Assembly (NCBI GenBank): GCA_017433245.1
Contig: JAFRHO010000013.1
Span: 1 to 64,000 of the forward strand
Reading direction: 5' to 3'
Source: Candidatus Saccharimonadota bacterium
GTDB lineage: Bacteria > Patescibacteriota > Saccharimonadia > Saccharimonadales > Saccharimonadaceae
DNA: 64,000 bases
In this document: positions 51,242 to 59,816 of the stretch, piece after piece
Layout: every line of letters begins with the position of its first letter
Position numbering within the stretch: position 1 is the first letter of the stretch
Translations under genes and position numbers: made by a program
Notes under the pieces: model-generated
Database searches by the model: none
What the model was told of the DNA's origin: nothing
The model's input: the letters and a program-made list of their open reading frames with translations, nothing else

Positions 51242-52213
51242 ATGAATCCACAACAGAATGATAGTATGGTTGGGCAAGGTAATATGATGCCGAATCAAGT
51301 GCCTGGACAAATGCCAATGCCTGTGCAAATGATGCCGCAGGGCGACTTATCAATTCAGGGACAAGTACCAATGCAAGGACAGATGCAGGTGCCACAAGGA
51401 CCGCAGATGATAATGCCAGATCAAGTGCCAGGTCAGAATGCAAATGCGGCTAATCTAGGTGCAGCAGCGATGGTGGCGAACCAGAATGCACCGGTTTCGC
51501 CAAATCGAGACGTCCCGACGTCGACGCAGACGACTTTACTTATTTCGGAATTAAGAGACAATGTGGTTATTATGAAGGATGGATCTTTCAGGGCAGTGGT
51601 GGCCTGCAAGTCGATTAACTTTGATTTGATGAGCGATATGGAACGTGAGGGCGTGGAATATTCGTACCAGAATTTCTTAAATTCGCTGAAATTTACGACA
51701 CAGATTTTGATCAGGTCGCAGAAGGTGGATATTGGTCCGTATATCGAGAAACTTTCGAACATCCGGCGCAATAATGACAACATGTTGCTTGGAGTACTAA
51801 TGGACGATTATATTAACTTCATTGATATACTGTCGCAAGAGGCAAATATTATGGATAAGTCGTTCTTTATCATAATCCCGTATTATACTTCTGTGGATGC
51901 AGAAAAAGCATTGCAGCAGACTAAAAATTTTTTCAAATCATTTTCCAAGACTAAAGAGCCTACGGTAACAAGGATTGATAGAGCGACTTATGAGAAAGCT
52001 TTGACGGAATTAACAAACCGGGTGGATTCGGTGATGGCAGGATTGTTTCAAATTGGAATACATTCGGTGAGACTGAACACAAAGGAATTGGCAGAGTTGT
52101 ATTATAACTTCAATAATCCAGATACGGCGGTAAGAGAGCCGCTAGTAGATTTTTCGAAACTCGCGACGATGTATGTGAAAAAGGGTGATGGAAAGGAGCC
52201 ACAGAATGGGTAG
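51242..52213 (+). CDS. VirB4/TraC N-terminal-domain protein (separate polypeptide)
   Basis: 323 residues. The first ~90 residues are Gln/Met/Pro/Gly low complexity (repeats of GQ, PMQ, VPGQ). From ~95 there is a TraC-like domain seen at the N-terminus of VirB4 proteins: TTLLISELRDNVVIMKDGSF, VEYSYQNFLNSLKF, ILIRSQKVDIGPYI. No Walker motifs. The ATPase is in the next gene, whose ATG lies 8 nt before this stop. VirB4 therefore looks split into two chains, which must assemble together. Confidence 0.75.
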   Translation: MNPQQNDSMVGQGNMMPNQVPGQMPMPVQMMPQGDLSIQGQVPMQGQMQVPQGPQMIMPDQVPGQNANAANLGAAAMVANQNAPVSPNRDVPTSTQTTLLISELRDNVVIMKDGSFRAVVACKSINFDLMSDMEREGVEYSYQNFLNSLKFTTQILIRSQKVDIGPYIEKLSNIRRNNDNMLLGVLMDDYINFIDILSQEANIMDKSFFIIIPYYTSVDAEKALQQTKNFFKSFSKTKEPTVTRIDRATYEKALTELTNRVDSVMAGLFQIGIHSVRLNTKELAELYYNFNNPDTAVREPLVDFSKLATMYVKKGDGKEPQNG

Positions 52214-54035
52214 GAAGAAGAAACAGCTGACGGCAGCAGAAATTGCGGCGCAGCAAGAGGCGATGGAAGCGGCAGAGATTCAGCGAGCGTTTGAGCAAGG
52301 TACTAATACGCTACGTGATTTGATTTCGCCGTCGGCGATTGAAATTCATTCGGATTATTTCCGTCTAGGTAATAAATATGGTCGGACTTTGTATATATAT
52401 GGTTATCCGCGAACTCTATACACTGGCTGGTTATCATCGATAATTAATATCGATGAGGTGATCGATGTCTCGATGTATATTTATCCGGTTGAGTCAGCAG
52501 TAGTGATGAAGAATTTGAGAACTAAGGTGACGCAGCTTGAGGCATCAATGAATTTGAATATGGAAAAGGGGAAAGTACGTGATCCGGAGCTTGAGGCGGC
52601 GATTAGTGATGCAGAGGAGTTGCGTGATCAGCTGCAGGTTGGGGCGGAGAGATTTTTCCGGTTTGGACTTTATATTACGTTGTGGGCGGATTCGTTAGAT
52701 GAAATGAAGTTTATACAGCAGAAGATTGAGACGATTTTCGGGCAGCAGATGGTTTTTTCGAAAGTAGCAAATGCACAACAAGAGCAAGGTTTGAATTCAG
52801 TGATGCCGCAATGTACGGACCAATTACAGATTCGGCGCAATATGAATACTGGTGCGATTTCGACTTCATTCCCGTTTACTTCGGCTGATTTGACACAGGA
52901 TAAAGGTATTCTATATGGTGTGAATATGCACAATAATGGTTTAGTAATATTTGATAGGTTTTCACTTGAAAACGCGAATATGGTGGTGTTTGCGAAATCT
53001 GGTGCTGGTAAATCGTTCACGGTGAAGCTCGAAGCTTTGCGTTCAATGATGATTGGAGCGGAGATTTTGATTATTGATCCAGAGAATGAGTATCAGAAAT
53101 TGAGTGATGCGGTGGGGGGGTCATATATTAGATTATCGCTTAACTCGGATGTGAGAATTAATCCGTTTGATTTGCCGAAAGTGGTAGACTCAGAGGATGC
53201 AAATGACGCTCTCAGGGCGAATTTGGTGACTTTGCACGGGTTGTTTAGGTTGATGTTAGGTGGGAATCAGGTGTCAGGTGGTGGACAAGTAGTGCCTGCT
53301 TTGACGGCTACAGAAGAGGCAGACCTTGATCAGGCATTGATTGATACTTATGCGAGAGTGGGGATTACATCAGATCCATTGACGCATCAGTCGACGCCAC
53401 CGACGATTTCGAACTTGTATGATACGTTGTTACATATGGGTGGATCTGGGCCGAATTTGGCACAGAGATTACGTAAATATACGACAGGGACTTTTGCGGG
53501 GATTTTCTCGCAGCAGTCAAATATTGATATTAATAACCAGATGGTGGTGTTTAACATTCGGGACCTTGAGGATGAACTAAGGCCGGTAGCGATGTACATC
53601 GTGTTGTCACATATATGGAATATTGTGCGTGCGGAGCAGAAGAAACGTTTATTAATCGTAGATGAGGCATGGCAATTGATGCAACATGAAGATTCGGCGA
53701 ATTTCTTGTTTTCGTTGGCGAAGAGAGCTCGTAAGTATTATCTGGGGCTCACGACAATTACGCAAGATGTGGAAGACTTTATGGGTACGAAGATGGGACG
53801 AGCGATTGTAGGGAACTCGTCAATGCAGCTATTGTTGAAACAATCAGTATCGGCGGTAGATGTGCTATCAGATGTGTTTAAGTTGACAGAGGAAGAGAAG
53901 CGGAGGTTGTCGAATTTCCCGGTGGGGCAAGGGTTGTTCTTTGCGGGGCAGAATCACGTTCACATTCAGATTATTGCGTCAGAAACAGAAGAGAGCCTTA
54001 TTACAACAAATCCAGGGCAACAGAAGAAAGCTTAA
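52206..54035 (+). CDS. VirB4-like T4SS ATPase
   Basis: 609 residues. A cytoplasmic AAA-type motor that energises secretion or pilus assembly. A TraC-like region at ~25-210 ([13 protein letters not shown]-type), then Walker A in [32 protein letters not shown], Walker [13 protein letters not shown], and [24 protein letters not shown] stands ~8 nt before the ATG 52206; an in-frame ATG at 52185 lacks that spacing and lies deeper in the upstream gene. No VirD4-type coupling protein or relaxase is in the window. Confidence 0.9.
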   Translation: MGRKKKQLTAAEIAAQQEAMEAAEIQRAFEQGTNTLRDLISPSAIEIHSDYFRLGNKYGRTLYIYGYPRTLYTGWLSSIINIDEVIDVSMYIYPVESAVVMKNLRTKVTQLEASMNLNMEKGKVRDPELEAAISDAEELRDQLQVGAERFFRFGLYITLWADSLDEMKFIQQKIETIFGQQMVFSKVANAQQEQGLNSVMPQCTDQLQIRRNMNTGAISTSFPFTSADLTQDKGILYGVNMHNNGLVIFDRFSLENANMVVFAKSGAGKSFTVKLEALRSMMIGAEILIIDPENEYQKLSDAVGGSYIRLSLNSDVRINPFDLPKVVDSEDANDALRANLVTLHGLFRLMLGGNQVSGGGQVVPALTATEEADLDQALIDTYARVGITSDPLTHQSTPPTISNLYDTLLHMGGSGPNLAQRLRKYTTGTFAGIFSQQSNIDINNQMVVFNIRDLEDELRPVAMYIVLSHIWNIVRAEQKKRLLIVDEAWQLMQHEDSANFLFSLAKRARKYYLGLTTITQDVEDFMGTKMGRAIVGNSSMQLLLKQSVSAVDVLSDVFKLTEEEKRRLSNFPVGQGLFFAGQNHVHIQIIASETEESLITTNPGQQKKA

Positions 54036-54964
54036 CCCCAGAAGCCGCGTTTCTTGGTTTTCTTAAATTCTTCGAGGAGTTCTTTTTGTTTTCTGCTGAG
54101 ATTTTTCGGAGTTTCAACGATGACGGTGACGATGTGAGGACCACGGTCGCCATCGGCACGGAAAGGAACGCCGTGGCCGCTGAGTTTGAATGGGGTACCG
54201 GATTGGGTACCGGCGGGGACCTTCATGGTGATTTTACCGTCGACGGTTTCGACATCAATTTCTGTGCCAAGAGCTGCATCAACCATATTGATGTGCTCTT
54301 CGGAAAGAATGATGGCGCCTTCGCGAGTAAGATGTTTGTGGGGTTTGACTTTGATGCGGACATAGAGGTCGCCTGGTTCGGTAGCGCCTTCAGGAGCGGG
54401 GCCACCTTTGCCGCGGAGTCGGATGGACATGCCATCGTCGATGCCGGCAGGAATTTTGACTTTTAAGTCTTTGCCTTCGACAGTGACTGACTTGGCAGTG
54501 CCGAAAATGGCTTCTTCGAAGGTTAAGGTGACGGTGGTTTGATAATCGGGGCCGCGGCGAGGACGTCTAGTGCCCTGGGTACCAAAGAGGCTACCTAGGA
54601 TATCGTCAAAAACAGAGCCGGTACCGCCACCAAAATCGAAACTGAAGGTTTGGCCGCCATAGTTGAAAGCGCCGCCTGCGAATGGGTTGCCACCTGCAAA
54701 AGGATTGCCACCGCCGCCGAAAGGATTGCCAGCACCACCGACGCCGGCATGGCCGAATTGGTCGTATCTTGCGCGTTTTTGCTTATCACTCAAGACGTCG
54801 TGGGCTTCGTTGATTTCTTTGAATTTGGCTTCGGCTTCTTTGTCGCCAGGGTTCTTGTCGGGATGGTATTTGATGGCGAGCTTACGGTAAGCTTTCTTGA
54901 TTTCATCATCGGATGCGTTCTTGGAAACGCCTAAGACTTCGTAATAATCACGTTTTGTACTCAT
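54032..54964 (-). CDS. dnaJ: DnaJ-family co-chaperone without zinc finger
   Basis: 310 residues. J-domain 1-70 ([20 protein letters not shown], with YHPDKNPG), then a Gly/Phe-rich region with repeated GNPFAGG (~80-115), then two C-terminal substrate-binding domains ([36 protein letters not shown]). The four CxxCxGxG zinc motifs are absent, so it is CbpA-like. It stimulates DnaK, which is not in the window. CIRCE overlaps its promoter, which ties it to the groES-groEL response. Its stop overlaps the VirB4-like stop by 4 bp. Confidence 0.93.
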   Translation of the reverse strand: MSTKRDYYEVLGVSKNASDDEIKKAYRKLAIKYHPDKNPGDKEAEAKFKEINEAHDVLSDKQKRARYDQFGHAGVGGAGNPFGGGGNPFAGGNPFAGGAFNYGGQTFSFDFGGGTGSVFDDILGSLFGTQGTRRPRRGPDYQTTVTLTFEEAIFGTAKSVTVEGKDLKVKIPAGIDDGMSIRLRGKGGPAPEGATEPGDLYVRIKVKPHKHLTREGAIILSEEHINMVDAALGTEIDVETVDGKITMKVPAGTQSGTPFKLSGHGVPFRADGDRGPHIVTVIVETPKNLSRKQKELLEEFKKTKKRGFWG

Positions 54965-54971
54965 GTATGCT

Positions 54972-55000
54972 ATTATATATCACTGGCACTCGAAATGCAA
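54972..55000 (-). promoter_or_regulatory. dnaJ promoter
   Basis: Minus strand: TTGCAT (55000-54995), 17 bp, TATAAT (54977-54972), 7 nt before the ATG at 54964. The -35 lies in the spacer of the CIRCE. Confidence 0.6.
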
Positions 55001-55009
55001 GAGTGCTAG
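54983..55009. promoter_or_regulatory. CIRCE operator (HrcA site) upstream of dnaJ
   Basis: CTGGCACTC - 9 nt - GAGTGCTAG. The arms are complementary apart from one position, and the right arm matches consensus GAGTGCTAA except at the last base. It covers the dnaJ -35 and also holds the stop codon of the small gene upstream (TAG at 55008-55006). Confidence 0.85.
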
Positions 55010-55224
55010 ACTTTTACGCGGGTTTCGACTAATCCGGTAGTGACATTACGGACGACGAGATCGACGCCATTCGCTGCGCGTTCGATGCGGTGGGTGACCC
55101 AGCCGGATGAGTTTCGTACGACGAGGGAATTCGAGACAAGGCTGCCCTCGATGTACGAGCTGCTGCCGTCTGGTGCGCGGTAGATGACGCCGTTTCTTAC
55201 TAACATTTCTTCTAAATAACCCAT
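55006..55224 (-). CDS. Small protein of unknown function (72 aa)
   Basis: 72 residues, mostly beta-like with alternating hydrophobic/polar pattern (YIEGSLVSNSLVVRNSSGW, DLVVRNVTTGLVETRV). No Cys, no membrane helix. GGAGGT stands 5-6 nt before the ATG, a strong ribosome site supporting reality. Its stop lies within the CIRCE in front of dnaJ. I do not recognise it. Confidence 0.6.
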   Translation of the reverse strand: MGYLEEMLVRNGVIYRAPDGSSSYIEGSLVSNSLVVRNSSGWVTHRIERAANGVDLVVRNVTTGLVETRVKV

Positions 55225-55356
55225 ATTACCTCCACTTGGTTTTTAATTAGTGTACGCTTGTTGGCGAGGAAAGGCAAGCATGGGCGAGATGATGAGGTGC
55301 GATATATTGTTGTATAAGAGTCCATAAGGTTTTGTCATTTTTTAGAAAATGCGTGA

Positions 55357-55362
55357 TATAAT
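55357..55362 (+). promoter_or_regulatory. -10 box of the surface-protein gene
   Basis: TATAAT lies 31 nt before the chosen ATG (55394). The leader contains AAAGGA about 15 nt before the ATG, closer to the possible TTG at 55388. Confidence 0.45.
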
Positions 55363-55393
55363 AAACTTAAGCTAAATAAAGGATTACTTGATT

Positions 55394-57223
55394 ATGGTCG
55401 TACAGAGTTATTATAGGGCGACAATACTAAGCTTAGGTGCGATGCTGGGTGTTACTGCTATGGTTGGTGGGATACTAGCTGGCAATCGGGTATTGGCGGA
55501 AGATGATACTTCCATAGTAGACGAAATAAACATAACAGTCCCAGTCTCATGTACTATTTCTGGTACAGGACAGAATACCCATAATGCTAATATCAATAAT
55601 GGACTATATGAAGATGATATAGGCACAACTACTCTACATGCATTCTGTAATGATAATGAAGGATTCGCTATATATGCAGCAGGTTATACAGGAAATGAAG
55701 TAGGAGGAGAGAGCAGTAATAAACTAGTAGGAACAAATGCTAGTAATAATGCAACTATAGAATCTGGCACTGCTACAACTGCTGGTAATCCTGATGTATC
55801 TAACTGGGCTATGAAACTACAAATAACACAAGATTCTGGAGATACTACAGGTACTAATGCTTTCACCATTGACTCTGCTCCTAATGTAGATCTTCCTAGT
55901 CAAGCAGAACAATCTGTAACTAGTACACCATTCTCGCAATACCACGTAGTACCAAATGAATATACCAAAGTTGCTCATAAGAACTCAAATACTGATATGA
56001 CAGAATCTACTGGTGGAGTTAAACTCACTACTACTTATGCTGCTTATATTTCTAAGACTCAACCGGCAGATACGTATTCTGGACAAGTTATCTACACTCT
56101 AGTTCACCCAGCCTCTCATGCGGCACCAATCTTTCTAAATACTAATGCAGATGATATTTCCGAAGTCACTTATATGCAGGAATTTGCTGTAGTTAGTAGT
56201 ACTAACCGTCAATCTATCATAGATTCCATGGTCCCAGAACAACAATACACCGTCACTGATATGCGCGATAATAAGACTTATACTATTGCTAAATACCAAG
56301 CCGGTACCGATTCTACTACTAATCAACCAATCTATGATGTCTGGATGACTAAGAACCTAGACCTAGATATTGACTCTAATAGAACCTATACTAATGAAGA
56401 TACCGACCTTGGTTATAATACTACGACTAATGAATACACTACAGCCTCATGGAAACCAGCTCGTTCTACCTATGCCGCTACTACTACACAGACCCACGAA
56501 TGGTGCCAAGGTGGGACTTGGGACTCACAAGATGGCTATTGTGAACTAAACGACACCCCAGAATCCTACGACCCAGGTAGCCTTTACTGGAACTTAACCG
56601 AAAGCAACTATAGTGATTGGGATGAATACTATCACTCCTGCGACTATAGCACGTCTACCCCAACTTGCGACCAATCTAAAAACCCAATCAGTACCTATGT
56701 ATCATCTACTGGAACAGAACAGTACCATCTAGGTAATTACTATAACTGGGCGGCAGCACTTGCTACCAACGATAGTTCTGCCTTTAATAACAGTACTGCC
56801 CTTAATAACAGTACATTAGTAGAACAATCCATCTGCCCAGCTGGCTGGACTCTACCACGCATAGGTGACAGTGAAGACACCTTCTATAGTTTATGGAACC
56901 AATATGGATTTAGTAGTAATAGTTATAATGACACAAATAATAACGGAATTCATGATGCAAATGAAAGTGCCTTGTGGACGAGTCCACTTTACTTTGCTGC
57001 TAGTGGCTACTTCTATGGTACTCTGGGCAATGTCGGGTTCGGCGGCTTCTTTTGGGCGCCTATCCCAGGTGGTTACGACGGCGCCTGGGGCGCGTACTTC
57101 GATGGAGACGGTGATATCTACCCATCGGACTACTACAATCGGCGCAACGGTCACTCAGTTCGCTGTATCTTACGTCCAGTAGTTAATTCAGTATCTGATG
57201 GTAGCGGAGGCGGGGGGAAATAA
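55394..57223 (+). CDS. Surface protein with Fibrobacter-succinogenes-major-type domain (full length)
   Basis: 609 residues. Signal peptide ~1-35 (LSLGAMLGVTAMVGGILAG). Residues ~40-235 are a beta-rich module (VPVSCTISGTGQNTHNANIN to TYSGQVIYTLVHPA) shared with the truncated gene at the left edge. The C-terminal F. succinogenes-major domain shows DMRDNKTYTIAKYQ, VWMTKNLDLDID, CPAGWTLPRIG and a final SVRCIL. It ends with a Gly/Ser tail and no membrane helix, so how it is held at the surface is unclear. The coding strand is C/A-rich, unlike the genes around it. Confidence 0.85.
   Translation: MVVQSYYRATILSLGAMLGVTAMVGGILAGNRVLAEDDTSIVDEINITVPVSCTISGTGQNTHNANINNGLYEDDIGTTTLHAFCNDNEGFAIYAAGYTGNEVGGESSNKLVGTNASNNATIESGTATTAGNPDVSNWAMKLQITQDSGDTTGTNAFTIDSAPNVDLPSQAEQSVTSTPFSQYHVVPNEYTKVAHKNSNTDMTESTGGVKLTTTYAAYISKTQPADTYSGQVIYTLVHPASHAAPIFLNTNADDISEVTYMQEFAVVSSTNRQSIIDSMVPEQQYTVTDMRDNKTYTIAKYQAGTDSTTNQPIYDVWMTKNLDLDIDSNRTYTNEDTDLGYNTTTNEYTTASWKPARSTYAATTTQTHEWCQGGTWDSQDGYCELNDTPESYDPGSLYWNLTESNYSDWDEYYHSCDYSTSTPTCDQSKNPISTYVSSTGTEQYHLGNYYNWAAALATNDSSAFNNSTALNNSTLVEQSICPAGWTLPRIGDSEDTFYSLWNQYGFSSNSYNDTNNNGIHDANESALWTSPLYFAASGYFYGTLGNVGFGGFFWAPIPGGYDGAWGAYFDGDGDIYPSDYYNRRNGHSVRCILRPVVNSVSDGSGGGGK
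55954..56114 (+). repeat. Dispersed coding repeat, copy 2 (partner 1-161)
   Basis: See copy 1: about 89 % identical by hand count, with differences mostly silent. Confidence 0.8.
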
Positions 57224-57490
57224 TCCCAAGTAATCCTGATGCCCCCATTGTCTAGTTCAGTGTTTTTCCCCTCCCGCCTTTCCTTGTAAGATTCCGCAAG
57301 CAGCGTGAGCATCATCTCGGGGCTATTGGCGGAAAATGCGGGCGTCCGCTATATATAGTATATATTGCATATTGATGCGGGAGTTTATGAAATGTGGTAT
57401 AATAGAAAGTGGAATATTATAATTTGATTGTTATTTGTTAACCCGCTGGTATAGAGAAAAATATCAGCAAAAACAATTAGAAAGGAAATT
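57224..57490 (+). other. Intergenic region with possible structured RNA and rny leader
   Basis: Nothing protein-coding is seen. A block at about 57293-57352 contains complementary TTCCGC and GCGGAA arms and a compact GCGG-GCGT-CCGC hairpin just before an A/T run (TATATATAGTATAT); this could be a terminator of the surface gene or a small RNA. The rny promoter TATAAT is at 57398-57403. Its ~80-nt leader contains an 8-bp hairpin (57445-57452 with 57461-57468) and AAAGGAAA before the ATG. Confidence 0.4.
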
Positions 57491-59008
57491 ATGGAAATTG
57501 TGATTCCAATAATTGCCGCCGTAGTGGGTATTGCTGCTGGGGCGGGTGGAATTTTTGCGTATAACAAACGCAATGAAAACGGGGGGAAAGAAAAGGCTGA
57601 TGATTTAGTGCGGAAGGCGAAGCGTGAGGCGTCGGATATTGTGCTAAATGCAAAGAAAGAAGCAGCGCGTGTGACTGAGCAGAACCAGGCGGAGGAGAAT
57701 GAGCGTCGGAAGGAATGGCGACGGACGGAGAATCGGCTCTCTGAGCGTGAGACGACACTTGACGCGAAGCTGGATCAACTTGAGAAGAAGACGGAGAAAT
57801 TGACGCGTGAGGAAAAGGAACTCGAAGATTTGAAGAACGAGGTACGAGATATCCGGACAAAGCAGCATGAGAAGCTTGAGAAAATTGCGGGGCTGTCGAA
57901 AACGGAAGCACGTGAGAAATTGATGAAGATGACGGAAAATGATATTAAACAGGATCTTGCTGGCTTGGTGGTGAAGGAACAGAAAGAGATCAAGCACGAT
58001 ATTGATGAGACGGCGCAGGCGCTATTACTTACAGCGATGGAGAGGATGTCGTCTGAAGTAACGGCGGATAGAACCGTGACGGCCTTAAAATTACCAGATG
58101 ATGACCTGAAAGGTCGGATTATTGGTAAGGAAGGACGCAATATTCAGGCTTTGCAGAGGGCGACTGGTGTGGATATCTTAGTAGATGATACGCCAGGGAT
58201 GATTGTGTTATCGTCGTTTGATCCGATTCGTCGTCAGGTAGCAAGGTATGCACTTGAGAGATTGATGAAAGATGGGCGGATTAACCCGGCTTCAATTGAA
58301 GAATCAGTAGCAAAGGCTGAGCGTGAGATCGAAAAAGAAGTGGTGCGAGCGGGTGAAGATGCAGCACGTGAAGTTGGGGTAGTGGGGATTCCACGTGAGA
58401 TTTTGCATCTCTTAGGCGAGCTCAAATTCCGTACGTCTTATGGTCAGAATGTGCTCCTTCATTCGATTGAAATGGCGCATGTGGCGGGGATGATTGCGGA
58501 AGAAATTGGCGCAGATAAGAGAATTGCAAAGACGGCGGCGCTACTTCATGACATGGGTAAGGCGGTGACGCATAAGATTGAAGGTAAACATGCGGATATT
58601 GGTGCAGAGCTCGCGAAGAAATATGGTATGTCGGATGAGATTGTGCATGCGATTGCAGCGCATCATGATGACATTGAGCCGACGACACCAGAAGCGATTA
58701 TTGTGAAGATTTGCGATGCGATGTCGGCTGCTCGTCCTGGTGCTCGCAATATCTCGGCGGAGAATTTTGCGGAGAGGATGCGTGATCTTGAAAACATTGC
58801 AACTTCGTTCCCGGGGATTGACAAGGCTTATGCGATATCGGCTGGGCGTGAAATTCGAGTGATTGTAGAGCCGAAGCAGATTGACGATTTGTCAGCATTG
58901 AAGTTAGCACGTGATATTGCGAATAAGATCGAGGTGACGATGTCGTACCCTGGTATCATTAAGGTGAACGTAATCCGGGAAACGCGCGCCGTTGAATACG
59001 CTAAATAA
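57491..59008 (+). CDS. rny: Ribonuclease Y
   Basis: 505 residues, full length. An N-terminal membrane helix (2-25), a long coiled coil (~35-190, Glu/Lys/Arg-rich), a KH domain (~195-260: GRIIGKEGRNIQALQRATGV), and an HD domain (~320-430: HSIEMAHVAGMIAEEIGADK, LLHDMGKAVTH). It is a membrane-bound endoribonuclease that starts mRNA decay. The leader is longer than for most genes here and has a hairpin, which may allow self-regulation (inference). Its stop is directly adjacent to the convergent FNT gene. Confidence 0.97.
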   Translation: MEIVIPIIAAVVGIAAGAGGIFAYNKRNENGGKEKADDLVRKAKREASDIVLNAKKEAARVTEQNQAEENERRKEWRRTENRLSERETTLDAKLDQLEKKTEKLTREEKELEDLKNEVRDIRTKQHEKLEKIAGLSKTEAREKLMKMTENDIKQDLAGLVVKEQKEIKHDIDETAQALLLTAMERMSSEVTADRTVTALKLPDDDLKGRIIGKEGRNIQALQRATGVDILVDDTPGMIVLSSFDPIRRQVARYALERLMKDGRINPASIEESVAKAEREIEKEVVRAGEDAAREVGVVGIPREILHLLGELKFRTSYGQNVLLHSIEMAHVAGMIAEEIGADKRIAKTAALLHDMGKAVTHKIEGKHADIGAELAKKYGMSDEIVHAIAAHHDDIEPTTPEAIIVKICDAMSAARPGARNISAENFAERMRDLENIATSFPGIDKAYAISAGREIRVIVEPKQIDDLSALKLARDIANKIEVTMSYPGIIKVNVIRETRAVEYAK

Positions 59009-59758
59009 CTACTTTTTGTGATAGATGAGGTAGTAGCCGCCGGCGACGATGATGGCACCGCCGATGAGGTTGCCGAGAGTAACCGGTAAGAGGTTGTGGA
59101 GTAGAAAAGCCTGGATGGAGGGGGCGGCTATTCCGCTGAAGGCGCCTTGGAGCATGCCGGCGGGGATGTAAAACATATTGGCAACGGAATGTTCGAAGCC
59201 GCTGAGGACGAAGAGCATGACGGGGAAGAAGACGGCGGCGATTTTGCCGGTAACGGTGTTGGCGCTGAAAGACATCCAAACAGCGATACAGACTAAGAGA
59301 TTACATAAGATGCCGCGGAGCATAGCTTCAAAAAAGGGAAGGCTGGTCTTGGTAACGGCGGTAGTGACAACTGCGTCGGAAGAGTAATTGAATATTCCGC
59401 TTAGAGTGACGAGGGCGGCGATGAAAAGAGCGCCGAGGAAATTGCCGAGAAAAACGAGAGACCAATTTTTGAGGAGTTTGGTGAGGGAGATTTGGCGGTC
59501 GAAAAGGGCGGCGAGCATGAGATTGTTGCCGGTGAAGAGTTCGCTACCGGCGATAACGACCATGGCGAGACCAGCGGTGAAAATGCAAGCGCCGGCGATT
59601 TTGCCGCCGTAGATGTTGCCGAAGGTGGCACCGGTGGCGGCGAGAGCGATGAACATGCCGGCAAAGATGCCGAGTAGGAGCATTTGCCACCATTTGAGAT
59701 TGGCTTTTTGTTTACCGATAGTGATGGTTTTGTCTAAGATTTGTGCTGGCGTGAGCAT
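59009..59758 (-). CDS. Formate/nitrite transporter family channel
   Basis: 249 residues with six membrane helices: FAGMFIALAATGATFGNIYG, GSELFTGNNLML (the conserved selectivity region), CIAVWMSFSANTVTGKI, FVLSGFEHSVANMFYIPAGM. FNT pentamers pass formate, nitrite, lactate or similar small anions. With an acetate kinase nearby, export of a fermentation acid is plausible (inference). AAGGAGGT stands ~6 nt before the ATG, one of the strongest ribosome sites in the window. A TACAAT-like -10 lies near 59806 at the end of the CDF gene. Confidence 0.93.
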   Translation of the reverse strand: MLTPAQILDKTITIGKQKANLKWWQMLLLGIFAGMFIALAATGATFGNIYGGKIAGACIFTAGLAMVVIAGSELFTGNNLMLAALFDRQISLTKLLKNWSLVFLGNFLGALFIAALVTLSGIFNYSSDAVVTTAVTKTSLPFFEAMLRGILCNLLVCIAVWMSFSANTVTGKIAAVFFPVMLFVLSGFEHSVANMFYIPAGMLQGAFSGIAAPSIQAFLLHNLLPVTLGNLIGGAIIVAGGYYLIYHKK

Positions 59759-59816
59759 ATATACCTCCTTGATTATTGCCGCACCCGTTGTTATTATTGT
59801 TATGATTGTAGCACGT

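Noticed and set aside
41416-54035. Integrative element inserted at tRNA-Ser
   Set aside because: No integrase, relaxase or duplicated 3' tRNA segment was found. comF, hsp20 and a membrane protein lie between the tRNA and the main T4SS cluster.
57293-57352. tRNA or other known RNA in the gap before rny
   Set aside because: No T-loop or anticodon arm is visible; the stems are short. Kept only as an unassigned structured block.
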